Shown: piece after piece, positions 1 through 9,475 of the stretch
Position numbering within the stretch: the first letter of the stretch is position 1
How the letters are laid out: every line of letters begins with the position of its first letter
Origin: Sulfolobales archaeon
Lineage (GTDB): Archaea; Thermoproteota; Thermoprotei_A; Sulfolobales; AG1
DNA length: 64,000 nt
Direction: 5' to 3'
Assembly (NCBI GenBank): GCA_038881635.1
Contig: JAVZPJ010000001.1
Location: 1 to 64,000, forward strand
Program-made: the position numbers and the translations under genes
Notes under the pieces: generated by a model
The model's input: only the letters and a program-made list of their open reading frames with translations
The model's database searches: none
What the model was told of the DNA's origin: nothing

Positions 1-1119
1 GACGCTATATCTTCTGTGAATACTCACGTGAGCAGATGGACTGCTGATAGTAATGGTGTTCTCACAGCAAGCTATCCAGGTGTTGGCGTGATAACTCCAG
101 CTCTATGGATACCTGTGATAGAACCTGGAGCATATGCTATAAAGCTCATCTTCTTCAATGGAAGCACATATGGTGCGACAATGGCTGGCTATGTATTTGT
201 CATCAACAACCTATCAAGAGTTGCAACAACGGAGCAGGTTTCAAGCATTGTAAGCTCTTCAACAGCAGCCATATTACAAGCTCTAAGCTCTCTAGATAAC
301 AAGCTATCAGCCTCCATAGCAGAGCTCTCAGGAAGATTAGATACATTAACATCGCTCCTTACCTCGCTTAACTCCAGCTTATCAACACAGATAAGCTCTC
401 TATCATCGCAGATAGCATCAGCGAGATCAGATATACTGAACTCCATCTCATCGGCAAGATCAGATATACTGAACTCTATAGCATCAGCGAGATCAGATAT
501 ACTGAACTCTATATCCTCTGTAGACGCTAAGGTATCAGCTCTTCAGACATCTGTAGCAGGATTATCTGATAAGATCGATAGCCTGACTACGACTATCAAC
601 AGTGTAGTAGCTACGCTAACCAACGTGACATCAGGACTTAACACAGTGTTATCACAGCTGAAGAGCTTAAGCGACCAGCTCACAGGAACACTGGCAACAC
701 TAACAACAACTGTGAGCGGTCTTTCAACGGCTGTCAATGATCTGAAGACATCCATAGCCACAGTCAGTAGCAAGATAGACACAGTAAATAGCAAGATAGA
801 CACACTATCAGGAACTCTGACAACCCTTTCAAACACCTTGAATACGGTTAATAGCAAGGTAGACACACTATCAGGAGCTGTATCAACTCTGTCAAACAAT
901 GTAAATACTGTTAGCAGCAAGGTTGACGCAGTGAGTAGCAAGATAGACACTGCTTCATCAAGTCTTAGCAGTGCTATATCAGATGTGAAGAGCAGTCTCT
1001 CATCACAGCTCGGAACAGCTTCAATAGTACTATACATAGCAGTAGTACTGGCACTACTATCATTCATATTCGCACTGCTATCCTATCTATCAGTGAGAAA
1101 GGCAACTATATCTAAATAA
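1..1119 (+). CDS. S-layer stalk-like coiled-coil membrane protein, C-terminal part (5' end outside window)
   Basis: The frame is open from base 1, so the GTG at 16 is probably internal and the gene starts upstream of the window. After a short beta-rich stretch (about residues 1-70) the protein is almost entirely Ser/Thr/Leu/Ile-rich coiled coil, with three copies of an 11-residue unit (SARSDILNSIx) followed by seven-residue VSSKIDT/VNSKIDT units. One hydrophobic helix (about residues 335-360) and a short basic tail close the protein, so it is probably anchored in the membrane with the coil outside. This matches the architecture of crenarchaeal S-layer anchors (SlaB, tetrabrachion). That is an inference from architecture; no sequence family was recognised. 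The next gene encodes a secreted glycosidase-like protein. Confidence 0.65.
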   Translation, partial: DAISSVNTHVSRWTADSNGVLTASYPGVGVITPALWIPVIEPGAYAIKLIFFNGSTYGATMAGYVFVINNLSRVATTEQVSSIVSSSTAAILQALSSLDNKLSASIAELSGRLDTLTSLLTSLNSSLSTQISSLSSQIASARSDILNSISSARSDILNSIASARSDILNSISSVDAKVSALQTSVAGLSDKIDSLTTTINSVVATLTNVTSGLNTVLSQLKSLSDQLTGTLATLTTTVSGLSTAVNDLKTSIATVSSKIDTVNSKIDTLSGTLTTLSNTLNTVNSKVDTLSGAVSTLSNNVNTVSSKVDAVSSKIDTASSSLSSAISDVKSSLSSQLGTASIVLYIAVVLALLSFIFALLSYLSVRKATISK

Positions 1120-1308
1120 GCGCGAGTAGAGATCGCATCAGATAATTTAAAAAATATATTTTTTATATTGTATCCATCTCACAAGCTTTTACTCTGAAAA
1201 CAAGATTTTTACATTAGAAGTCTTCAATAGCTTCTACATTTTATCATAATATTCTATCGGATGAAGATTTATAAGGGTATTATTTTCAAAATTTTTGAGT
1301 GTGACTAT

Positions 1309-3036
1309 ATGAAAGAGGTCTATACAATCCTTAGAAGAATAATAGTCCTAGCAGTATTTCTAATAATTCTAATACCTTCAACACTTAATGCCGAGAGCGT
1401 GAGCATAGTATACAGAAATCCTAGAGAGTTTTCCTCATACTGGTCTTTCGAACCTTTCAAACCACTACCACCTCGAGATGTGGAGCCTGTCGTGGTTAAG
1501 ATATTCGAGAACAGAGAGTTTGCGACCACAGGATATACTCCTATAAGTACTGTGATTGACATACCTCCGGGAAGCTATGGCAGAGCTATTCTCAATGTAA
1601 GTCTGAGACTTACAGATAGACAGTACGATAGAATACTCTGGATCTTTGCAAACGGCATTCCCATATGGTGGGGATCTACAGTGCAGAGACTCAACTCAAC
1701 AGCTGAAGCTGATGTCACTCTCTTCCTGAATCTCTTTAGAGGTCGTGTCAACTTCAGCATGGTTCTAGCCAACTGGGTTGTTCCAAATATTGCTCCAGGA
1801 GTATTCATTGTCAATGTAACCCTCTACCTCTACCCAGGTCCCACACCTAGATGGGTTCCAACAGATTACATACCATTATTTAGAGATCCTGATGGAAATT
1901 CACTCGCCGAATTCACCCCAGATAGAACTACTATAAACACCTCAGTATCACTTCCAGAGGGGAGCTACAGAGTTGCGGCATACCTCTTCACAAAACCTGG
2001 AAGACTTGATGAGTTCTTCTACGCCAACATACCATCGGTTAGAGACATACTAGTATACTATAATGAAAGGCTTTCAGGAGTTTTCCACGTGTTCCCAGTA
2101 ATATACACAGGAGGAATATTCCCACTATACTGGAGACCTATGACTTCTGTGAATACCCACTATACTAAAAGTCCTGAGATAATAGATCTCACACCAAATC
2201 TAGTAGACGGTTTGAATGCTAATCTAAGCCTTAGAATAGTAGGAGTGAAGGAGGCTAGCTACAGAGCATCAAGCCCTTACTTTAGTGTGATTATTGGAGG
2301 AGCTCTACTGGTGTGGAGAGATCCTAGTGTGAGAATATTCGGAGGTTCTCTGATATCTTCAGAAGCTTGGTATAATACTTCTAGAAGTATAATTGATGTA
2401 GGAGATAGATCTTATTACACTGAGGTTGCAAGATACAGAATATCATACACAGCAAGACTTAATACAAGTTCAGGTATTCTAAATATATCAACACTATCAA
2501 CAGGATACACAATCTCCACTATACTCTCAGGAAGTGATTTCACAAATCTAACACTTCTTCAGAGCTTTATAAACTACGCTACAAGCCCTGGATCTGGTTC
2601 TATAGAGAGATTTCTCGAGAGGCAGATAGGAACATGGTATATTGATCTGAGAAGCATTTATAAAGAGATCCTCGTATCTCCCACTAGAGAGATACCATAT
2701 GAAGAAGATCTTGTGGAGACAGATCTTATAACTGTCACCCAGACCACTATGATGAGATTTAGAGTTGGTGATGACTGCTATAGAGAGGATATAAGCGAGA
2801 GTGTATATGTTGAAGGAAGTTTCTCGGTAAGACTAAGAGTAATAGATCCTCATGGAGGTGCTGTGATCATAGGACTTTCATCAGCTCAATCAACAACGAG
2901 AAAAACTCTTGACGCTACAATACTCTATAATTTCCAGGGTTATAGAGAGAGATTTAACATCGTCACAGAAGCATCTCTGGCAAAGATCTTTGGAGACTTC
3001 AAAGAGTTCTATATCGAATACATGTTAGTTCCATAA
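1309..3036 (+). CDS. Secreted peptide-N-glycosidase A (PNGase A)-like protein
   Basis: The predicted protein has 575 residues. The ATG at 1309 is preferred over the ATG at 1261 because it puts a signal peptide right at the N-terminus (KEVYTILRR followed by a hydrophobic stretch ending LNAES). The region about residues 70-180 resembles the PNGase A family (Pfam PNGaseA): a beta sandwich with a YDRILWIFANGIPIWWGST-type motif and then a VTLFLNLF segment. Family members remove N-linked glycans from glycopeptides by cutting the GlcNAc-Asn bond. N-x-S/T sequons are common, as expected for an exported archaeal protein. It may act on the organism's own S-layer glycoproteins or on food glycoproteins; both are inference. 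Family assignment is from remembered motifs; catalytic residues were not checked. Confidence 0.6.
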   Translation: MKEVYTILRRIIVLAVFLIILIPSTLNAESVSIVYRNPREFSSYWSFEPFKPLPPRDVEPVVVKIFENREFATTGYTPISTVIDIPPGSYGRAILNVSLRLTDRQYDRILWIFANGIPIWWGSTVQRLNSTAEADVTLFLNLFRGRVNFSMVLANWVVPNIAPGVFIVNVTLYLYPGPTPRWVPTDYIPLFRDPDGNSLAEFTPDRTTINTSVSLPEGSYRVAAYLFTKPGRLDEFFYANIPSVRDILVYYNERLSGVFHVFPVIYTGGIFPLYWRPMTSVNTHYTKSPEIIDLTPNLVDGLNANLSLRIVGVKEASYRASSPYFSVIIGGALLVWRDPSVRIFGGSLISSEAWYNTSRSIIDVGDRSYYTEVARYRISYTARLNTSSGILNISTLSTGYTISTILSGSDFTNLTLLQSFINYATSPGSGSIERFLERQIGTWYIDLRSIYKEILVSPTREIPYEEDLVETDLITVTQTTMMRFRVGDDCYREDISESVYVEGSFSVRLRVIDPHGGAVIIGLSSAQSTTRKTLDATILYNFQGYRERFNIVTEASLAKIFGDFKEFYIEYMLVP

Positions 3037-3102
3037 AGACCTTCTTCTAAAGAGAATTTTTTTATCTCTCCTCCTAAAATAGGTTCTAGGTGCTATCTTT
3101 AG

Positions 3103-5565
3103 GTGGATAAGACCGGTCTACAACCACGTATTAAAGAGACTAGGTGGAGAATAGATCTTGAGGTAGAGATATTAAAAGAATGGGAGAGAGAAGGACTTTA
3201 TAATCATGAGATCTATGGAGATCCCGAGAAGATTATAGTTGTAGACACACCCCCACCATATCCTTCGGGTAGATGGCATGTAGGAGCTGCAGCACATTAT
3301 GCTCATATAGATATGATCGTGAGATATCTAAGAATGAAAGGCTTCAGAGTTCTAGCTCCATGGTATGCTGATAGGAATGGTCTTCCAGTAGAGATACTTG
3401 TTGAGAGAGTCAGAGGTGTTAATCCTCATGAGATGGCTCAAACACCTGAGGGTAGAGAGAGATTTCTAGAGATGTGTAGAGAGGAGCTTGATAAAATAGA
3501 AGGAGAGCTTGTGAACATATGGAGAAGACTTGGATGTTCTTTCGAGTACTGGAGGAGTGGAACTGATAGTCCTGAGTATAGAATGATTACTCAAACAACA
3601 TTTCTAGATCTCTTTAAGAGAGGATTGATCTATGAGGCTGAAAGACCTGTCTACTGGTGCCCCAGATGCAGAACAACATTAGCTGAAGCAGAGTTAGAAT
3701 ATACACCTCAGGATCTGAAGCTCTACTATATTAAAATAGAGATCTCAGACGGTTCAGAGAAGATTATAGCAACTACAAGACCAGAGCTTTTAGGTGCAAT
3801 GGTTGCTCTAGCATACAATCCTAAGGATGAGAGATATAAGGGCTTAGCAGGATTAAAAGGTGTTGTTCCCATATACAGGTATGAGGTTCCTATAATAGAA
3901 CTCGACGATGTAGATCCTAGTTTTGGAACAGGTTTCATGATGATATCAAGCTATGGAGATATAAGAGATGTTAGAGTTGTGAGAGAGCTAGGTCTCAAAC
4001 CAAGAGTTATAATAGACAAGAACGGTCTTATGAACGAGCTTGCAGGACCTTTGAAAGGTCTTTCAATTTCAGAGGCTAGAGATAAGATCGTGAGCATGCT
4101 CAGAGAAGAAGGTTATATAGTTAGAGAGGAGGTTCTAAGAGGAAGAGATATTCCAGTATGCTGGAGATGCAAGACTCCTATAGAGATAGTACATTCAAGA
4201 GAATTCTTCTTAAAGCAGTTAGAGTTTTCAAAGGATCTTCTAAAGATAATAGATATGATAGAATTCTACCCTAGCTTTCATAAGAAGAAGCTCGTGGAAT
4301 GGATACAGAGTCTTAGAATGGACTGGCCCATATCAAAGACCAGATACTACGCAACAGAAATACCTCTTTGGAGATGCAGCAGCTGCGGAGGTTATATAGC
4401 TCCAGAGCCGGGAAGATACTACAGACCTTGGAAAGAACCTCCTCCCGTTGATAGATGTCCTTATTGTGGAGCTTCTAGAGAGAAGATCTATGGAGAGAAT
4501 AGAGTTTTCGATACATGGTTTGATTCAAGTATTTCAGCACTTTACGCGAGTAAATGGCTTAGAGATAGAAAATTCTATGAGAAAGCATCTGAATTTATAA
4601 TAAGACCTCAGGGGTATGATATTATAAGAACATGGCTTTACTACTCTATACTAAGAATCTACCAGATCACAGGAAAACCAGCGTTCAAGGTTGTAAGAAT
4701 CAGCGGCATGGGCTTAGACGAGAAAGGTGAGGCTATGCATAAGAGCAAGGGTAATATAATAGATCCAGAGCCTATCATAGAAAAATACGGAGCTGATGCG
4801 ATAAGGTTCTGGGCAGCTTCATCGGCTAAGCTAGGTTATGACTACAGATACAATGAATCTATTATAAGAACAGGATCTCTATTTATCACAAAGATATTCA
4901 ATATAGCTAGATTTATATCATTCTTCGACAAACCCTCTAGAGATGAGGTGAGACTGAGAGAGATAGATAAAGCACTTCTAAAGAAGCTCAACAAGGTAAT
5001 AAGAGAGTGTGAAAACAGTTTTAGAGAGTATGATGTGTTTAATGCGATTCATAGTGTGTATAACTTCACGTGGGATATCTTTGCGAGCAACTACATAGAG
5101 ATGATCAAAGGTAGAGCTTATAACAATGATAAGAAGTATAGTCTAGAAGAACAGAAGGCTGCATGGTATGTTCTTCACGAGACATTATCGATAATACTAA
5201 GACTTCTAGCTCCTATAATGCCTTTCGTAACAGATTATCTCTGGAGAAGAATATATGGATCTAGGAGTATTCATCTAGAGAGATTTCCACAACCTATAGC
5301 AGATTATGATTCATTCAACGAAAAAACACTCGATCTAGCGGTTGAACTTAATAGCATACTATGGAAGTATAAGAAGAGATCTGGCGTGAAACTCTCACAG
5401 CCACTAGATAGAGTAGTTTACATAAGCGATCCAGAAGCTATAAGTATTGTAGAAGAGTTGAGAGATCTTCATAAGATAAAAGAGATCAGAATAGGAGAAC
5501 CTGAGAATCTCGAGAAATTTGAGAACTTAGGCAGAGGAGTTTTCATAGAGAGAAAAACTATATAA
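3103..5565 (+). CDS. valS: Valyl-tRNA synthetase
   Basis: Class I aminoacyl-tRNA synthetase of 820 residues that charges tRNA-Val. A HIGH-type motif (HVGA) follows TPPPYPSGRW near residue 50, and the KMSKS-type signature is MHKSKGN in LDEKGEAMHKSKGNIIDP. The editing (CP1) region carries zinc-binding Cys pairs (CPRC, CWRC, CSSC and CPYC). Phrases such as FDTWFDSSISALY and GADAIRFWAASSAKLG favour ValRS over IleRS or LeuRS. Translation starts at GTG 3103. The stop overlaps the end of the convergent envelope-protein gene by 8 bases. IleRS is the main alternative but is less likely because the GLPVE segment is preceded by DRN rather than DCH. Confidence 0.88.
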   Translation: MDKTGLQPRIKETRWRIDLEVEILKEWEREGLYNHEIYGDPEKIIVVDTPPPYPSGRWHVGAAAHYAHIDMIVRYLRMKGFRVLAPWYADRNGLPVEILVERVRGVNPHEMAQTPEGRERFLEMCREELDKIEGELVNIWRRLGCSFEYWRSGTDSPEYRMITQTTFLDLFKRGLIYEAERPVYWCPRCRTTLAEAELEYTPQDLKLYYIKIEISDGSEKIIATTRPELLGAMVALAYNPKDERYKGLAGLKGVVPIYRYEVPIIELDDVDPSFGTGFMMISSYGDIRDVRVVRELGLKPRVIIDKNGLMNELAGPLKGLSISEARDKIVSMLREEGYIVREEVLRGRDIPVCWRCKTPIEIVHSREFFLKQLEFSKDLLKIIDMIEFYPSFHKKKLVEWIQSLRMDWPISKTRYYATEIPLWRCSSCGGYIAPEPGRYYRPWKEPPPVDRCPYCGASREKIYGENRVFDTWFDSSISALYASKWLRDRKFYEKASEFIIRPQGYDIIRTWLYYSILRIYQITGKPAFKVVRISGMGLDEKGEAMHKSKGNIIDPEPIIEKYGADAIRFWAASSAKLGYDYRYNESIIRTGSLFITKIFNIARFISFFDKPSRDEVRLREIDKALLKKLNKVIRECENSFREYDVFNAIHSVYNFTWDIFASNYIEMIKGRAYNNDKKYSLEEQKAAWYVLHETLSIILRLLAPIMPFVTDYLWRRIYGSRSIHLERFPQPIADYDSFNEKTLDLAVELNSILWKYKKRSGVKLSQPLDRVVYISDPEAISIVEELRDLHKIKEIRIGEPENLEKFENLGRGVFIERKTI

Positions 5566-8500
5566 CCTCCTCCTCTAATCTCTTCAGAATAACTCTTCTC
5601 AGCCACATTCCTATAATGATTATAGCTATGATAACACCTATACCAATATACAGTAATGTGAATCTAGAAAGAAGTGTAAATATTGTAGGACTTAGCACTA
5701 TAAGCCTCTCCCCATCTTCATTAACACTGAGAGCAGTCTTACTAGGTATATATCCATTAGAATCCACAGAAACCTCATAAGAACCCGCCACAATCCTTAC
5801 ACTAGCGATTCCATCAATAGTGCTAACCTTATAAGAGAACGCTGGGTTCTCAAGATTCACAAGTTCTATAAACGCATTCTCAGGCTGATTAAGATCATTA
5901 ACAACTCTAAATGTCAACGTGTATAATCTTCTATAAAGCTCTATAGATGTGTTTAAGGGAGAATCCACTCTACCGAGATTCTTTCCCACGCTTTGATAGA
6001 GATCCTTATTCTCATCAGATGGATCTATTCTCAGACTCACATCATAACCCTTAGGAACCGATACCTCGAATACAGATCTGTTTACTATAAAAGTAGTGTA
6101 TGCTCTTCCTCCAACATAGATCATCACGTTAAGAGATCCTTTGATCGGTACTCCAAGCTGATCTACCAATTGTATCCCTATAGGTATTAGAATACTCTCT
6201 AGAGAAACTCTATATATATTAGTATCATTAACAAGATTTGAAGGATCTATTCTTATAGTAGTGTTAACATAATTAGTTGCATTAATTAGCACTATGAAGA
6301 ATCCGTAGGGTAGTGTGATCTCATAAACACCACGACTGAGAACACCTGAAAACTTCATATCTTCTCTTTCAATGCTGGATATCGTTATGAAACCTTCTAC
6401 AGGATCTCCGAACATATCTACAACCTCGAATCTAAACCTATAGAGAAGTCTGTCAATTCTCAGAGTAATAGAACTATCATCGGTAAAATTCATCGTAAAC
6501 TCCTGAGACTGGTAGATATTCAAACTAGCATCCGTAGGTCTTATCACAACCCTTAGAGATCCTGTTGGGATCCTGATACTCAGATTACTCGTATTAACAA
6601 CTCCTCTGAACATCTCTATACCATCTATATAGACCACAACATTTAATGGAGCTATGATCCTGCCCGATACAGGGTCTACAAGATTTATGTTTAAATTCTT
6701 CTTAACAGGTTCTACAGTGAATAAGATATAAGTAGAATTGATCGTTATCTCTCCATAAGTTGTGTTAAAATACTGAGCTTCAAGAGGTGATACCGTTATA
6801 GCATATCTATCATATGTGACATCATGAATAATAGCCTCACCAAGATCATCGGTCATAGCATTATATTCAGCGCCTGTTCTCATGTTCTTAAGATATATGA
6901 AAGCTTTACCAACATTCCTACCATATACATCTCTAAGAATCAGCTTTGTATCGAATGTAGTGGGTATGATACTTAGACTTCTATCCAGGTTTGCAAACAA
7001 CTCTATGTCAGCTGAAACAGGCATGTAGAATATAGAGTCAATGTTAATTCTGTAGAAGCCAGCTGGCAGTATATAATATCTCCCAGGTGTTATAGCGAAT
7101 CTCATGCCAGACCAGAAAGGTCCATTGAATATTATGCTCATATTAATAGCATCAGGATCTATCTGACTTCCATCAAGACCGTTCACAACATTCACTCTAG
7201 CAACATATGTTTTCGCGATAAGATCTCCGTATAAAATACCAGGGCTATCTACGATAATAGATCCGAGAGCTATTACATGGTCTCCGTAGAAGAGGTTTAC
7301 AGTGTAAACCCCTTTAGCCATGTATATGGGAAGAGGATTAGAAGTGAGAGGCAGCTTCATACTATAGTTAAATCCTGTGTTAATTATCTCTACAGACAAA
7401 CCCGAACCGGAAACCGATATAGGAGGTAGTGTGAACGTGGAATTATCAACTCTCACTCTTATAAATAGATCTATGGGAATAACGGGGGCGAGAAGAAAGA
7501 TTTTTTCACTAGATCTGTTGAAGTCTACCCCATTATAAACTTCTCTCCCAACCTGAGCACTCTCGAGAATGATCGAATATGTTGAATACGGAAGATAGAC
7601 AACACCTACAGAGCCGTTGACAGAAGCTCTAGCAATCTCAACACCTCCTTCGAAAAATCTTAGAACACCTGAAATCTCTATATACCTCTTTTCAGCAGAT
7701 TGAATCTCAGGTATGATACTTATGGTAAATCTATCTATAGGACATCTTAACATGATTCTCCTCGCGTCAAGCACCATAGCAGTTCTACTACCTACGAAGA
7801 CATTGTATGAGGAATCTCTTGAGATATAGGTATAGAGAAGAGTTGAATCTACCGGGTAACCTGAATACCCACCACTTCGAAGACATGGTATGAGTAGATT
7901 ATTAGATATCCTAAACAAATGTGATCTTCCATCTTCGGTAGATACTGAGAGTATATTATCAGATGAAAGACTTATATCTGTTATTAAACTGCTAAATACA
8001 TAAGAAGATGATGCAACATGCCTGGCAAGAGCCGGATCATATGAGAATAGATATAATCTTGAATCTAATGATACCAGGATCATAGAACCATCGCTTGATA
8101 CCATGGAATTCACGGTAGAGAGATCTGATATAGGTGTGTAGTATCTCACATAATCCTCTGAATCAACTCTAATGATCCTTAGATTACTATCATAATAACT
8201 AATGTATACACCATCTTCTGAGAACATCAGCGAGAGAAATCTATATGGATATATGCTCTCCATAACCTCATAGAAGAAGACTCTTTTTATATTAGAAGGA
8301 ATTATTAGTGTACTAAGTTTAGTTATATTATAAGGACTTCTAGATAGATCTATACTGATAAGAGATATGAAACTCCTAGGAGGCACTCTCTCAAACAACT
8401 CTGAAACACCGGCTCCACTTAACATTACAATTCTTATAGATCTAACCTCATCAGGATATCTAGGTCTCGTTAGAATTATAGAATCTAAGAATGTTTGATA

Positions 8501-9406
8501 CATAGGATGTGTTACTCTAAGCTCATAAATAGAACCATTAGGATCAAGTATAGGTACATCGAGTTCCACGCTTCCATTAACCGAGATCGCTTTATAATAT
8601 ATATCTCTATTACCCGTATACGTTAGAGTTATAATAGCATTATCAATAGGATTACCATTCTGATCTGTTATATTTATAATAAGCCTGATCTTGGGAGGTG
8701 TATAGATCATGAAGATCCTTGAGACATCATAGCTTATCAAACTACTGCTAACTCTTATAAGAGGTGATATATCTACGACAGAAGCAGGGTAGAAACCAGC
8801 TAAAGCGCTACTTTCTATAGGACCTATCTCAAGCCATCTGGGAGAGGCGTATTTATAAGCGTAAATAAAAAGACCATCGTAAGCTACTATATAATACTCT
8901 CCACCGATTCTACCTATGAAAACTTTTGATATAGGATATCTAGAAGCCTGGATATATGTGATCTGATCTAAATTAAGATCTATTACATCAATCTCGCCGA
9001 GCTCCGTACCCACTACAATAAATCTACCGCTACTATCACTTGAAGAAATATAAGTAGCTCTACCATGAATAATGTAATCTCTAAAAGAATATCCAGAGAG
9101 ATCTGATGAGAATCTAACCACTCTAATAACATCCCCAGAAGAACTTCTACCAGCTAGAACAAGAACCCTATTATCCATAGAAAGAACTTTGTAAACATCT
9201 AGATCTAGAGATGCCAGTCTTGCATAATACAAGTTGGACATACTCGTTTCCTCAGTACTAGTCTCAGCTCTGACTAACGCGAGATTCTGAAGATCTGAGT
9301 GTTCGCTAGTGAGGTAGAGATTTATAGGTAGTATGTATGCTAGGATAAAAACTATCATAATAACTCTTAAGAGAATTCTAAGAGTAGTTACTTCTCGAAC
9401 TCTCAA
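5558..9406 (-). CDS. Large membrane-anchored extracellular protein with propeller-like and repeated Ig/CnaB-like domains
   Basis: A 1282-residue protein beginning at TTG 9406. A hydrophobic helix near residues 11-28 serves as signal or anchor, and a second helix near 1245-1265 with a basic tail (RRVILKRLEEE) fixes the C-terminus in the membrane. Residues of about 60-600 contain WD/propeller-like repeats interrupted by a domain starting LIINITDQNGNPIDNA. The second half has at least five related beta modules, each opening with a phrase like ILRDVYGRNVGKAF, NLVDPVSGRIIAP, EVVDMFGDPVEG, QLVDQLGVPIKG or RVVNDLNQPEN, typical of carboxypeptidase-regulatory/CnaB-like folds. Many N-x-S/T sites suggest glycosylation outside the cell. 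No enzymatic motif was seen; a surface sensor or adhesion scaffold is possible. Confidence 0.7.
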   Translation of the reverse strand: MRVREVTTLRILLRVIMIVFILAYILPINLYLTSEHSDLQNLALVRAETSTEETSMSNLYYARLASLDLDVYKVLSMDNRVLVLAGRSSSGDVIRVVRFSSDLSGYSFRDYIIHGRATYISSSDSSGRFIVVGTELGEIDVIDLNLDQITYIQASRYPISKVFIGRIGGEYYIVAYDGLFIYAYKYASPRWLEIGPIESSALAGFYPASVVDISPLIRVSSSLISYDVSRIFMIYTPPKIRLIINITDQNGNPIDNAIITLTYTGNRDIYYKAISVNGSVELDVPILDPNGSIYELRVTHPMYQTFLDSIILTRPRYPDEVRSIRIVMLSGAGVSELFERVPPRSFISLISIDLSRSPYNITKLSTLIIPSNIKRVFFYEVMESIYPYRFLSLMFSEDGVYISYYDSNLRIIRVDSEDYVRYYTPISDLSTVNSMVSSDGSMILVSLDSRLYLFSYDPALARHVASSSYVFSSLITDISLSSDNILSVSTEDGRSHLFRISNNLLIPCLRSGGYSGYPVDSTLLYTYISRDSSYNVFVGSRTAMVLDARRIMLRCPIDRFTISIIPEIQSAEKRYIEISGVLRFFEGGVEIARASVNGSVGVVYLPYSTYSIILESAQVGREVYNGVDFNRSSEKIFLLAPVIPIDLFIRVRVDNSTFTLPPISVSGSGLSVEIINTGFNYSMKLPLTSNPLPIYMAKGVYTVNLFYGDHVIALGSIIVDSPGILYGDLIAKTYVARVNVVNGLDGSQIDPDAINMSIIFNGPFWSGMRFAITPGRYYILPAGFYRINIDSIFYMPVSADIELFANLDRSLSIIPTTFDTKLILRDVYGRNVGKAFIYLKNMRTGAEYNAMTDDLGEAIIHDVTYDRYAITVSPLEAQYFNTTYGEITINSTYILFTVEPVKKNLNINLVDPVSGRIIAPLNVVVYIDGIEMFRGVVNTSNLSIRIPTGSLRVVIRPTDASLNIYQSQEFTMNFTDDSSITLRIDRLLYRFRFEVVDMFGDPVEGFITISSIEREDMKFSGVLSRGVYEITLPYGFFIVLINATNYVNTTIRIDPSNLVNDTNIYRVSLESILIPIGIQLVDQLGVPIKGSLNVMIYVGGRAYTTFIVNRSVFEVSVPKGYDVSLRIDPSDENKDLYQSVGKNLGRVDSPLNTSIELYRRLYTLTFRVVNDLNQPENAFIELVNLENPAFSYKVSTIDGIASVRIVAGSYEVSVDSNGYIPSKTALSVNEDGERLIVLSPTIFTLLSRFTLLYIGIGVIIAIIIIGMWLRRVILKRLEEEVI

Positions 9407-9475
9407 GATCCCGCCATTAAAAAATCCTTTTGAGAGCTTTTATTATACTATTATATAGATCGTAGTAGACCATAT

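Noticed and set aside
543-1067. 174-codon minus-strand ORF under the stalk protein
   Set aside because: Antisense of repetitive Ser/Thr-rich coding sequence; no start signals, no family.
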